From assembly GCA_019137255.1 (NCBI GenBank), contig WPDH01000055.1, forward strand, positions 1-64,000: a stretch of DNA of 64,000 nucleotides. The letters run 5' to 3'. This document shows, piece by piece, positions 44,772 to 56,513 of the stretch. The notes below the pieces were generated by a model that worked only from the letters and a program-made list of their open reading frames with translations, was not told where the DNA came from and ran no database searches. The DNA comes from Corinectria fuckeliana. Lineage: Eukaryota > Ascomycota > Sordariomycetes > Hypocreales > Nectriaceae. A program made the position numbers and the translations under genes. Every line of letters begins with the position of its first letter. Within the stretch, counting starts at the first letter, position 1.

Positions 44772-47700
44772 CGCCTTTACTCCATCCGCCGAGGTGTGAT
44801 CGGAGGTGAGACGGGACGGCAGAGCCGGTGAGGGGGGAGGAGTAGGGAGGGGAGCTGTGTAGGCGAGCTCAATTCGAAGTCGGTCAAGAGAAGTTCGGGT
44901 GTTATGTTGAGAGGGTTTCGCAATCTCGCTTGGCTCTCGCTTGACTCTCACTTGGTGTCGACTGAGAAACGATTCAAAATCCGTCCGACGTCATGCAGCG
45001 GTGAATCTCTCGACGAGGTCCCCTCTTGGGAGGTGGCGAGTCACTTCGCGGGTGGCTGGATAGTGGAGGGCGGAGATCAGGTCAGGGGGCGGGCGACGCA
45101 GACCAAACGAAGGTCGATATGTAAAGACGGGCCGTGGATCAGTGTTATCGGCGTGGGTGTCGATGTCGGCGTCGTGGTTGTCGTCGGCAGCGGCAGCGAT
45201 GAGCAGCGTGCGGTGGTTGAGATTCAGGTCTTGGTCAGGCGGTGGAGCGAGCGGTTCGAGGGAGAGAAGCGGATCCGAGTAGCGCTAACAGCGAGGACGA
45301 TGCAGGTGGAAACTGGCGACAGAATCAAAGGGAGACGAGGGCCGCAAGAATGGCAGGCGGACGGCGGAAGTGGGATATCTCGTGGTGGGTTTAATTAGGA
45401 GGAGAAGTTGCTGGTCGCGACGCTCTCCTGAAAGCCGTGGTCGGGGGGGAGGACAAGGCTGATGGAGGCAGCGGCCGGGAGAAGGAGTGGGAGAGGAAAG
45501 TGCCATGGGCGGTACTGCACCGGTACCTTGGTACGGGCTGCCAGGACGGCAAGTATTACAGTACGTACCTTGGCGGGCGGGGGTGTATTCTAGACAGTGG
45601 TCGAGGCATCGCATTAGGGGGTTCACATAGAATCTCACAACTCTAGTACTAACTAGGCCTAGCAGATAGTGTGGCTCTAGTCCTGGGCCAGTTTCACAGT
45701 AGCAATTGATAAAATGCTCATATGTACCTGATTTCCTCTACAAAGCTCTGTAAAGCTGAAAATGCTATTGTGTTTAAATGCTGTCGGGCTGGAACTTTTC
45801 CCGATGTTGACCCGGCTGGAATATTTCCTTGCGATGCCTTATACTAGAACTCTAGTAATTCAGTCAACGAGCGCTCTTGCTTGTAGTGCCGTAGTAATTA
45901 AATTGAACGGAATGACCACAGTCGCAGCCCACCAGGACTCATATTCAATCTTTCGCAGTTATACCTGATTTGCTTCATTCAATGAATTAATCAGTCAGTC
46001 AGTCATAATTGCCTTCCTCAGTGCATCGTACCGTTAGGTGCCCCACCTTTTTGCGCTTTGCAGCCAATTGAACAACAGCCCTGACAGCCGTCCTGACAGT
46101 CTCGGAGCCCTGACAGAAGTTCGTGATATTATTTTTAGGCTGGCACGCGAAGTACATATGGAGTGTTGAAAGAGATATTGTATGCCCGCCTAGCAGCAAA
46201 TAAATTCTCGGCACAGTACTACGTATGTATACGCCCTGCATTATGTCTCGAGTACCCCCCAACCCCTCCGCCCGCCAAGGTACTCTAAAGGCGCCCCGAA
46301 CCTGGGCAGGCAGCAATGGGATGGCGGGGGTGTTACTTGGAGCTCCGGGTGCCGAGCCCCCTGAAGCTGGCCCCCTGGAGGGAAGAGAGAGGTACCTACG
46401 ACATAGGTACCCCCCCGTCCCCCCAAATCGGTACGTGCGTCCTTGGGCATCGACTGCGAGATGGATTGGATTGTCTGTTTCAAATTAGGAGCCCAGCCCA
46501 AGCTCCAAACGGCCTAGTTCCGCATAACCTCCGCGGTGGTCGAGTGGACCGCCCAGGATCGCTCAGCGCTCGCCTGGCATCACGACAAAGAGGAACGGGC
46601 GCTATCGTTTGGCAGATGCTGGCTCAAGGCTCAAGGCTCAGCACGCGATTCATGGGATTGAGTTTTCCTTTCGGCGTGCACGAGGAAAGCCAAGCGAAGT
46701 CGGGCGTCCAAGATGAATGGCGGGACGGGGCGGAATGGATGGATAAAAATGGCTTTATGTACTATCATTAGGCGCCTCGCAAAGAAGCAAGTTTCGGTGG
46801 TGATTGTTCGCCCATATCCTCCACACGGCCTGTACTCGGTGGTGGTGGTGGGATTCAAGAGGTCAATGGATGGGCATGTGCATTTGCGGGAAGGGCATGC
46901 ATACCTACCCGTCAGACGAGAGAAAAACGTACTCTGTACGGAGTGCGCATGTCTTGAATGTACGTAGGTGTGCATGGATGATGCATCTCCGAGCAAGTTT
47001 CTCACTGTTTTTCTTTTTCTTTTTTCGCATATCCATTCTTCTTTTGCCTCTAGTCTTGAATATACCACGCACATGTGCTCTGCTTGCTCCATCCCCCCCC
47101 TCTTTGTTCTTTCTCTCCGATACTCCTGTTTCATGCCATCTTCCATCTTCATTTACGTTACCAATTGCTTATCGCCTTCACCCCAAGCTACTATGTACAT
47201 GCTTTAGTATGTACACATCCCCGGCTAGCTCAGCGGGTCTACCCATCCAACTGCCCCTAATGCCAGCCATGCAATGCCATGAATCCACGCCACGCTCCAT
47301 GCCCGTGCGAACAGAACAAGCCAGTCCAGCAGCTGCTCTGCTTTGCTCTGCTTTGCTCTGCTCTGCTTTGCCCTGCTCTGTCCTGGATGTCTTTTTGATT
47401 CCCGGACCCAAGTACATAGGTGGTAGAGGGGCATTCACATCCCTGAGTCCTGACGCGGATACCCCTGAGCGACACTCGGACAACCTTGGCCTGTCTCGAT
47501 AAACCTCCCGTCCCCTCCCCTTCCCGAGAGCCAAATCATGCTGCAAGCACGCAGTAAAAAGGTACTTCGCAAGGTACATCCTCATTGTTCCCGAAACACG
47601 ACAGAGCCCTACCACACGCAGCCTATCAGCGGATGCCTGGGTGGATATACATCCGTCGCTCGGCGCACCCAGGTCGCTGTCTCTCGTCAAGGTCGCTATC

Positions 47701-49691
47701 CGCGGGCAGAGGTTATTCTCGGATTCGCTGCTTGGTTGCTTGCTCTTCTTCTTCGTCTTCTTCTTCTTCTTCTTCTTCTTCTTCTTCTTCTTCTTCGCCA
47801 TCAGCCTACAGAAGTGTCAAGATCTCTCTTCCATGCGCAAACCACGCGTCGCGGCGGCTAAGGAATGATCGCCATGTCCAATCACCCAAGCTCAAGCCAT
47901 CTCCTGGCCTCTGCCGCACTTTACTCGTCCTGGCAGGGTCGTCAGATCGGGTGGCCTTTGCTCAGCCCGCAGCCCGCAACCCGCCGCATCTTCTTCGTCC
48001 ACCGTCCACCGTCCATCCACGCGCCCACCTCTCAACCCGCGCCAAGCGGGAATGTGATTATTGGCTGCTGCGGAATATAACGCGTTCAGACGACATCTGC
48101 TTTGGAAGGGTCTCGGTAGCCCTCCGCCCTCCACTTTACCGATAACAGTCACATACATAGGCTACATGCGCAACTAATCTAGTGCAAGACAGACCAGACC
48201 GATGCAACCCGGAACGATCAGCGGTGGCTTTGACTGGCTTTAGTTGCCGGGCGTACATACATACATACATGTACATATAGTTAGGCGTGCCCAGGCTTGT
48301 GCGCATGACATTCGGCCACTAGGCTCCCCTGACATCATCTCAGGGGGTGGGCGACTGTTGGCCCAAGGAAGGTTTCATGGAACCTTCGATGCATGGCTCG
48401 CTGGTCGTTGTTGGCCAGAAGCTCCTTGGCTATCTAGCCTAGGCCTAGGTACTTACCTACCGAGGTAGGCCGGTATCTCAGCCCGTCAAGTTCCATACGC
48501 TACACACATGGACGCCTCTGAAACAGACGGTCCCACGCACGGCCGTTCGTTCAGTCGATGGAGGCAGAAGACGTATGACTGCGTGTGTATCATCCATGTC
48601 TTCCACTTCCATGCCTCAGACTCGGAAAGGGGTTGTCCGGCGACTTCTTCAGCCAAATGCTGCTGTACTACTATGTGGGTAATCGGCCAATGCCGATCAT
48701 CAAGCCATCGCCCGGGCCCCCAAGTCGCCATCAAGATTCAGCAGACCTACATACAGCCTACCGAGGATCTCGCAGCAAAAGTGGCCAAGTGGCTTACCGA
48801 GAATACCACCTGGCAGGGACCGGGACTGGGTCCAGAAATTCGGCGTGTGCAATCTCCAGCGTTGCATCGTCTCGACTGCCGTTCGCCACTACCTCGGCCA
48901 GAGCTGGTACATAGTAATGGCATTTCCGGTGGTCTTTTTTTTTCTTTCTTATTTAACTAAATTGTCATCTCTTGGGTGGCACTGGGCCTTGAGAGTAGAG
49001 AACTTGAGTCATGACTCAAGCAAGGCTGTGGGATAGAATGGAACAAAGCTTAAACACAACGCCACCGGTTCCAGGATGGTGCTCGTCCGCATCCTCAATA
49101 GTGAAACGCAAAAGCCACCTTATGTTTCCCTGCGAAACAGCGTACATCCAACCCACTTCCGCATCATGGCATGAACACTGTTTCTCAACTAAAGAGGCCT
49201 AACTTCGCAGAGGGAACGTGTCTCAGCTCTTTCCACAGTCTCGGTATTCCTTGGCCTCGACTGCAGTTCATGTTTGGGATAGACTTGGAGGATAAGTAGT
49301 CGCGCGTTTAATACAAGGCATGCTTGATGACGCTTGTGCCGAATATATTTTTTATCATGGACCGAAATGTTACCTTCTGTATCGCTTCCGCCCGCGATGG
49401 TATGATGCATGCTTCAAGTTCCCAGCAAGCCTCCCAATGGCGGGAGAGATAGAAAGAAAACGGCAATCAGACGATATGCCATGGTAGCTTCTCTATGCAG
49501 CATAGAAGACGCTCACCTTATTTAGACGAAGGGCATCTGCATCCTCACTTAACGACGTTGACGAGGTCGGCGAATTCCCTTTCGTTGTTGACAATCAACT
49601 CACTGAAATAGTCGGTCTATCCAAGGCCCCCATTTCAATAGCCGGAACGCATAGTATCTAAATTTTCCGTATTTATGTGATCATTTGTTAT
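44772..49691. other. gene-poor region
   Basis: I see no supportable gene in 4.9 kb. Frames such as 46804-47502 (plus) and 47178-47801 (minus) are products of low-complexity sequence; the latter contains a lysine run created by the CTT microsatellite. The left end probably holds the cdc24 leader and promoter. Confidence 0.55.
47745..47796. repeat. CTT microsatellite
   Basis: About 17 CTT units, with one GTC interruption, lie in non-coding DNA. Confidence 0.9.
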
Positions 49692-49975
49692 GAGTTGTGC
49701 CATTCGGGCTGTAAACTCACACTTCTTACCTATCGTTCGCTTTATTATAGTCCCGAATCCCTAATGTTTTATTTATTAATGCTCTAACTCCCTGACGCCT
49801 AAACTTCATAACGCTCTAACACCTTAATGCCCTGATGCCCTGATGCCCTGATGCCCCAACTGCTCTATTGTTATAAATAGTGAGACTATCTAAGGAGAGT
49901 AAAAATCCAGATAACCATATAGTATATAATATATAACCTGACTAGAAATATCATACAGCCCGAATAGCACAACTC
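49692..49975 (-). mobile_element. MITE copy 2 (hAT-like, 284 bp, reversed)
   Basis: The ends read GAGTTGTGCCATTC and GAATAGCACAACTC, inverted over 22 bp with one mismatch. Flanks are TTTGTTAT (49684-49691) and TTTGTCAT (49976-49983), an 8-bp target duplication with one T/C difference. The reverse complement aligns with copy 1, including CTAGTCAGG, TTAGAGCGTTATG and GTGTGAGTTTACAGCCCG. It includes a short tandem stretch of CTGATGCCC units. No coding frame is present. Confidence 0.86.
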
Positions 49976-52427
49976 TTTGTCATTATTTCACAGTTCTCTC
50001 TCGTTGTTCGATGCCGTCACGGAAAGTCGAAATACATTAGACTGAGGCATATATATGTTCCATCCAGTTGCGACGCCGGATGCACAACTCAGTAGCTTTA
50101 TGCCGAATATCGCTTGCTAGATGGCAAGGACGTACCTCGGTTTGTAGTTGTGGTACAACAATACAGCATGCCAATTGTGGTCGCGGGCTTCATCGTTGTG
50201 ATAGGAACCTATGTTTCCATTCATAAGTGCTAGGCTAATATCGCATCCATGTCGTGGGAGATGCAGTCAGATGGAAACATCTGTAAAAACAGGCCGGTTT
50301 GTTTCCGCGGTTCAAAGACGTTGTTTCACAGCATTGTACAGCTTGATCACTACTTGCCGAACGTCAATGGGGCTTCGACCTTTTCTAGAGTGGTACAGTT
50401 CAAAAGCAACGAGGTTGAGGTAAGGCCCGTCGTGGAAATCCTACACAAATGGATAATCAGAAACTGAATATACAGCTTGCGCGTCAGCCCGAATGCAGAC
50501 ATTTCGCTTGGAGTTACTGCCAGTGCAAACGGTTACTTGCAAGGGGATTTAAAAGCGACATAACGAGAGCCATCTTATTATCGGTCAGATCCAACAACGT
50601 CGTGATATAATCAGAGTTGACGTCAATTTGATCAGGTAGCATCTACCTACTATGCAGTATATGGAGGTCTTGGCTTCCACATAAGAACCATGGAACTAGC
50701 CTGTAATGAATAAAGGCGATGGCCCCCGAGTCAATTCGTTGCACCAGTCGAATTGCACAACGCTCTTCGAAGACATGCTCAATTTATGCAATCTCAGTGG
50801 GCTTGCTTTGGTTGCGTCAACACTGTTAACGAGCATAACTCACTGGAATTTCGCTTTTGAACCTTTGCGGCATTCAAGGTCGAGATAACAAGAAATGGAG
50901 GACATACGTGGCAGGGTGTGTCGAGCCGACAAAGGAGATCTAAGAAGCCAGTTTCCTTGGGCACTTCTAGAAGTCGAACAGTGAGGGGAGAGTGTCGCCG
51001 GGGAGGTTGCTTGATTGTGTTCCCAGCAGACAATTTGAAGAGGTGCTTAAATCATATTCCAATGGATGTGCCAATGCCTAGGTTTTACTGTTGGCTCCTG
51101 ACATGCTCTGTTTGGTGTTTGCTTCATGCTAGAAGTTGCGCGTTTCATCACGGTGCTGTTTTCCGTGTTTGCTTGTCAAATATGAGATGTTGCTTGCTTT
51201 TCTTGTTATTGCAGGAATACGAACTGTCGTGTGAGATAAACCAAGGAAGGCAACACACGAGTGTGTGTACTTCGTACTGCAACTAGTGGCCTGCATGTTG
51301 TTGACGTCAGCAGGCAGTTCCGAATGCGAACTGTAGTCAAAGAACAAGATTTTAGCCAAGAGAGGAAGCTAATGAAACGCCGGGCTGTATGCATACCGGC
51401 CTTTGTGTATACCGGCCTTTGTGGCATTTATCCTACCCGGGACTCTTGAGCGAGGCCGCCACTGTTGGTGCAGTGGTGTTAGGGGCCCAGTTTTGGGTGA
51501 GCGAGGATGGAGGTCTGGGCTGTCTCCCTCCACAGATTTGACGCCCAACAGGCCCTGCAACGACAGGGAGCCTACCTAGCTTAGTTGTTAGACCGCCTCC
51601 GCACGAGCGCCCCGACTGTTGTTGTGTCTAGCTTAGACTTGACCACTGCGTTGTAATCTACAGACTCGTCTGGCATTTGTAATGGCGCTGATACCTAGTC
51701 CGCTGTCGCTAGTCTAATATTTTCAGGTTTCAATAAGTATCAGATTAGGTTCTATTGAAGTCATTGCATCACGGAAGTATCCGTAAAGGAAGTCTCCGGC
51801 CCGGAGGCCGCAGCCGCTTCCCTCCCAACCGCGCGCTAACTAAATACCGACCCACCACCTCACCTTGAACCCGCCAACCCGCCTGCCCGCCTGAGGTCCG
51901 CAGTCCGTTAGAGGTGCGTATCCAGGCCACTGCAGGATGGGCCAGGCCTTAAGCCAACGCCCAACAGAGCCTCCTCCCATGTCTCCAGGCTCCATAGATG
52001 CAGACCTCCCTTTGTTGGCTGTGTCACGTTTGTTGTGTTGACGACTTCTCGTTCCGCCTGCATCTTCGTAAACGAGTCCGAACCTTCACCCGCACCCGTC
52101 GCAGGCCCGTGGCCCTTTCCCGATCGAGCATCGCCTGGCCGAGTCTTCCCCGACCGAGTGTCCGCCGACCGAATCTCCCCGGATGTGACTCTCTGCGCTC
52201 GACGTCACCTCACGTCACCCTCCTTCGCCTCTGCTGGGCCGGACTGTCTCTACGTCTCCTGCCGCGGCACCGCCAAGTCCAAGTCTCGCTCGCCCACCTC
52301 CTCTGATTCGGCTCCGGACGATATACGCGCTTGTCATCCACCTTCCGCCGCAGCCTCCGGCCCTCGCCATTCCTCTCCCACCGCCCCGAGCATTGTTTCG
52401 CCTACAGGGGTCGCGAGCCTCGCGACC
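49976..52427. other. intergenic and leader of the F-box gene
   Basis: The left part is AT-richer with short frames of no recognisable family. From about 52000 the sequence is C/T-rich and open in one frame upstream of the chosen ATG, which probably reflects the F-box gene's 5' leader. Confidence 0.5.
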
Positions 52428-55400
52428 ATGTCGAAGGACGCCCTTCCTCCCATGGACCCCTTCTCGCCCGCCCACCAGCCCGATGAAGGCTACTCCGAGG
52501 ATCCTCTGAACCCGTCCGTCCACCAAGACCTGCCTGCCGCGCTCGCCAGCTTGAGATCTCAGGCCGACCTTCCAGCATGGCTCGCCGCCAACGTCTCCCT
52601 TCTTACCGTCCAGACTCGGACTGGTTTGTTGCCGCGCGCCCCCCGCAAACCCGAGCTTTCCTTGCTGACCCCCCGCCAGAGTTGACCATGGCTCTCCTCA
52701 GCCAGCTCCCGACCTCCGTCATTGCCGAGATCGTCCAACGACTGAACCCGAGACTTTACATCGACTTCATCCGCTACCTTCCGGCCGAGATCTGCCTTAA
52801 GATCCTTAGCTATCTCGACCCGGTCTCCCTGGTCAGCGTTACCCAGACATGTCGCGCGTGGTTTGATTTAGCCTTGGACCGGAAGCTGTGGGAGACACTG
52901 TATCATCTGGAGGGATGGAAGGCCATATACAGTGAAATCGAGAAGTGTGAAGTTAAGGTCAACAATGGCCTCAACGTCTCTATCCGTCAACTGCACCGTC
53001 TGCAATCGTTGCAAGACGCGCATCCTAGCAAGATTCGCGCCATCGTCAACGGGGACCTAGACCTGGACATGACTGATAACGATCGTACTCTAAGCTTCAA
53101 CGAGAGCTTCGCAGGGGCCAGTGTTTTTGGTAGCCCATCCTCGTCATTCTCGTCAAGTCGACCCGTCATTCTGCCGCTGGGAGAGATGGACCTCGACGGT
53201 GCCGAGTCGAAAGGCAAGAGCATCGACTGGAACAACTCGGCTTCATCTGATGGCAGAGGAAAGCGTAAGGAGCCGGGTGGCGAGTCTGACCTCACCCCCC
53301 CTCTGTCATCCACTTCAGAAGCGCTGGGAACCATGCCCCCGTCGTCGCTGTGGAGCTGGGATGTTAACAGTGCGCGTTATCGCGTCAACTGGAGATATCT
53401 CTACACGATGCGGCGCCGGCTGGAGTCTAATTGGGAGCTGGGAAAGTACTCTACTTTTCAATTTCCTCACCCAAGCTACCCAGAGGAAGGGCATCAAGAG
53501 TGCGTGTACACTCTCCAATTTGACACCGACTTTCTGGTCAGCGGCAGCAGAGACCAGACCATGAGGATCTGGGACGTCCATACCCGTCGACTGGTTCGAC
53601 CGCCGCTCACCGGGCACATGGGCTCTGTGCTCTGCCTCCAGTTCGACGCCGACCCGGAAGAGGACTTGCTTGTGTCCGGCAGCAGCGACTCCAACGTCTT
53701 CATCTGGAGGTTCTCGACTGGCGAGCTGCTGCAGAAACTGACCAGGGCCCACCGCGAGTCAGTGCTGAATGTCCGCTTTGACCGGCGGATTCTCGTCACG
53801 TCCTCCAAGGACAAGACGATCAAGATCTTCAACCGCCACCCGCTGCGACACGGCGACCTGGGCTACGGCGGACATGAGCTCGTCAGCCCAGTACCCACAA
53901 ACCTGCGACGCTACGGCTACGAACCAGACCTCTCCCAAGAGCTCCCCATCAAGCCCGCGTTCTCGCTGATCGGGCGACTAGACGGACACAGCGCAGCCGT
54001 CAATGCCATCCAGGTCCGTGACCGCACCATCGTTTCCGTATCGGGAGACCGCCATATCAAGGTTTGGAACTGGCCCGACCAAGTCTGCACCCAGACTATT
54101 CCTGCGCACGATAAGGGAATCGCGTGCGTTGAATTCGACGGTAGGAGAATAGTCAGCGGCAGCAGTGACTTCGAGGTCTGCATCTTCGACGCCCCAACGG
54201 GCCTCAAGGTCGCTCAGCTGCGAGGCCACGCCCATCTGGTCCGCACAGTCCAGGCCGGTTTTGGCGATCTGCCCTACAGCAAGTACGAGGACGAGGCGGA
54301 AGCCAAGGCAGTCGATGCCCAATACTTCCGAGCGGTTGAAGCTGGGGAAGTCGATCATGATCTGGAGCAAAGGCGCCGGCGCAATCGTAGAGCTAACGCC
54401 GGCAGTTCGCGACCAGAGGATCTTCAGGCATTTGGGGCCAAGGTCCCTCCAGGAGGCGGCGGCGGGAGGAAGTACGGCCGTATCGTGTCCGGGTCATACG
54501 ACCAGAGCATCATTGTGTGGAGGCGTGACAAGGAAGGTGTTTGGAAGCCGTCTCATCATCTTCGTCAGGAAGAGGCCGCCGCCGCCGCCCAGCGCGATGC
54601 TGCTGCCGCTGCGACACCAGTCGGCATCCCGCCTGCGGGAGGCGTTGCCGTTCGCCCTCCTCTTCGATCGGCAAGTTCCTCCAGCATGATTCCCGGAGGA
54701 CAGGCGCTCCCTCAAGCCAACGGCTCCTCCGCCGCCCCGGCCTCTCTACGCGACCAGCACGGGGGGGCCTACCGGATCGCTGGCTCGTACAGAGACCTCA
54801 TCGACCAGGTCGTACCTCTGGGCGTGGTTGCCTTGAAGCAGGCGATGGCTATGTACCCCGTTATTCTCGCCTACCATACCTATCTGCAGTCGGCCATCGA
54901 GCGCGAGGCGTCGCCTTTTGTTCGCGCACAGCTTAGACGGTCTGTGACGGATGCCTTGGTCGCCATCCATCTTAGCCAGGCGGCGAGGCAGCGGGCAGCT
55001 CAGGGCCCGCCGCTGCCTCCGAACGGCCCGTTGACCCAAGAACCAAGCAGCTTTGTGCCTCCAGCTGATAGGGTCGCTGCGCAGCCCGCTGTGGTTGCTC
55101 CGACTCTGCCAATCGCCCTGGTCGCAGGCGGTAACGCTCAAATCCATCAAGTGGCCCAGCCTCCCGTCGTCGTCAACATGCCGCCCCAAGGCGCGCCCCC
55201 AGTCCTACCAACTCAGGGACCTCAGCTCCAAAACCAACCACAGGCTCAGGCTCAGGCACAAGCCGCCGGGCAGCAGGGGGCACAGCACCACCACCCGCAC
55301 ATCGCGGCGGCAGAGAACGCACCTGCCAGGGTCTTTAAGCTCCAGTTCGATGCGCGGAAGATTGTCTGCTGCAGCCAGGCGCCTGTCATCGTGGGCTGGG

Positions 55401-55462
55401 ATTTCTGTAACAAAGACCCTGAGTTGGAAGAGGCTGTGCGGTTTTTCGCGACAGTGGATTGA
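52428..55462 (+). CDS. F-box/WD40 protein, FWD-1-like SCF substrate receptor
   Basis: This is a probable substrate receptor of an SCF (Skp1-Cullin-F-box) ubiquitin ligase. Two exons, 52428-52623 and 52680-55462, are joined across a 56-nt intron (GTTTGT..GCTGAC..CCAG). The junction reads TRTELTMALLSQLP, and the product is 992 aa. The F-box is at about residues 90-140 (IRYLPAEICLKILSYLDP, CRAWFDLALDRKLWETL). WD40 repeats run from about 335 (HQECVYTLQFDTDFLVSGSR, then LTGHMGSVLCLQF, GHSAAVNAI, GHAHLVRTV). Insertions within the propeller are long. One holds Ala- and Gln-rich runs before a last blade (ARVFKLQFDARKIVCCSQAP). The length of about 1000 aa and the domain order fit Neurospora FWD-1, the receptor that helps turn over the clock protein FRQ; Met30/SconB-type receptors are much shorter. 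The FWD-1 link is inference from family knowledge. The start at 52428 (MSKDALPPMDPF) has CGACCATGTC context; the upstream open frame is probably leader. Confidence 0.88.
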
Positions 55463-55874
55463 GGATTGTCCCGGTATGGGACACAACGGGCTCTGGTCGT
55501 TAACAGCACGGAGTCTAGGACGAGCATTTGGTTTAGCGAGGGAGTTTCGCTTCGACAACAAGGGACCGTCGTATGGCGGTTGCTGTACAATGACCTGTAT
55601 CACATCTTTACCTGGAGCACATAGGCATAGCGTATCATAGTATTTGTCGACACGGGAGCATGCAGACTTCCTCGACACGAACGACAGACGGCAGACGGCT
55701 GGATGGAATAAGAAAATGTTAATCAATATGAAAATAACGACCCTTGTCATGATGTCCGAGACTCCCCCGACTCTTGAAATATGGTATGTTTGTGAGCCAG
55801 TAATTATCCAACCGACGCCTCGTGGCCGCCATCGACACGGCCTCCCCGTAGACCTCCGATCCCGCTGCCTCGGA
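55463..55874. other. convergent 3' intergenic region
   Basis: These 412 bp lie between the stop codons of the F-box gene (plus) and the Vps60 gene (minus). No other feature is seen. Confidence 0.6.
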
Positions 55875-56513
55875 TCATCCTGCGACCTGCTTCATCTTGG
55901 CCTCCGTCTCGGGCGGCTCGTCCACAAAGTCGGGCACGACCTCGTCCTGGAGGAAGCCAGGCACGGCGCCGCCATACTCGGCCTCCAGCTCGACGTCCAT
56001 GCCCAGGGCCTCCAGCTCGGCGTCGAGCTCGGACTCGTCGACCTCGTCGGGGACGTCGTAGCCGCGCGAGAGGCTGTCCTGGATCTCGTTGCCGACGTCG
56101 AGCAGGTCGGCCATGTCGTCCTGCAGGCGCTCGATCTTGTCGATGTCGATCTTGCCGTACTGCTTGCGCAGCTCCTTGTTGGTTGTCTTCATGGCGTCGA
56201 CCTGGGTCATGACGTTCTTGAGGTTGTCCTGCATGCTCTGGGCCTGCTCCATATTCCACACCTGGCTCTCGAGCTTCTCCTTCTCGGCCTCGTAGGCCTT
56301 GCGGCGCTGCAGCACCTTGAGCGCCTTTTGCTTGATGGCCTGCTTGCCCGGGCCGTCGCGCATCCGCGAGAGCTTCTCCTGGTAGGCGCCCAGCTCGCCG
56401 TTGAGGGCCTTGAGCTTGGTGTCGAGCGAGGCGACGCGCGTGTCGAGGTTGCCGATGGCGCCGTTGAGCGTGGGTTTGGGCCCGGCGGGCTTGGAGCCGA
56501 AGAGGCGGTTCAT
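55875..56513 (-). CDS. vps60: Vps60/CHMP5, ESCRT-III-related Snf7-family protein
   Basis: Vps60 is an ESCRT-III-associated protein that regulates the Vps4 ATPase and multivesicular-body sorting at endosomes. It is a single exon of 212 aa, the normal length. The N-terminus MNRLFGSKPAGPKPTL is characteristic of Vps60. It is followed by the basic, coiled-coil Snf7 core (about 20-150: RDGPGKQAIKQKALKVLQRR, ESQVWNMEQAQSMQDNLKNV) and an acidic C-terminal third (DEVDESELDAELEALGMDVE) that carries the MIM-like region binding partners. It is convergent with the F-box gene and divergent from the unknown gene at 58238. It is a housekeeping gene with nothing odd in it. Confidence 0.94.
   Translation of the reverse strand: MNRLFGSKPAGPKPTLNGAIGNLDTRVASLDTKLKALNGELGAYQEKLSRMRDGPGKQAIKQKALKVLQRRKAYEAEKEKLESQVWNMEQAQSMQDNLKNVMTQVDAMKTTNKELRKQYGKIDIDKIERLQDDMADLLDVGNEIQDSLSRGYDVPDEVDESELDAELEALGMDVELEAEYGGAVPGFLQDEVVPDFVDEPPETEAKMKQVAG

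Noticed and set aside
47222..47260. GCTAGCTCAGCGGGT considered as a tRNA D-arm
   Set aside because: No matching acceptor stem, anticodon arm or TTCGA-type T-loop follows at the right distance.
47178..47801. 207-codon frame beginning with a lysine run
   Set aside because: The lysines are the reverse translation of the CTT microsatellite; the rest lacks coding features.
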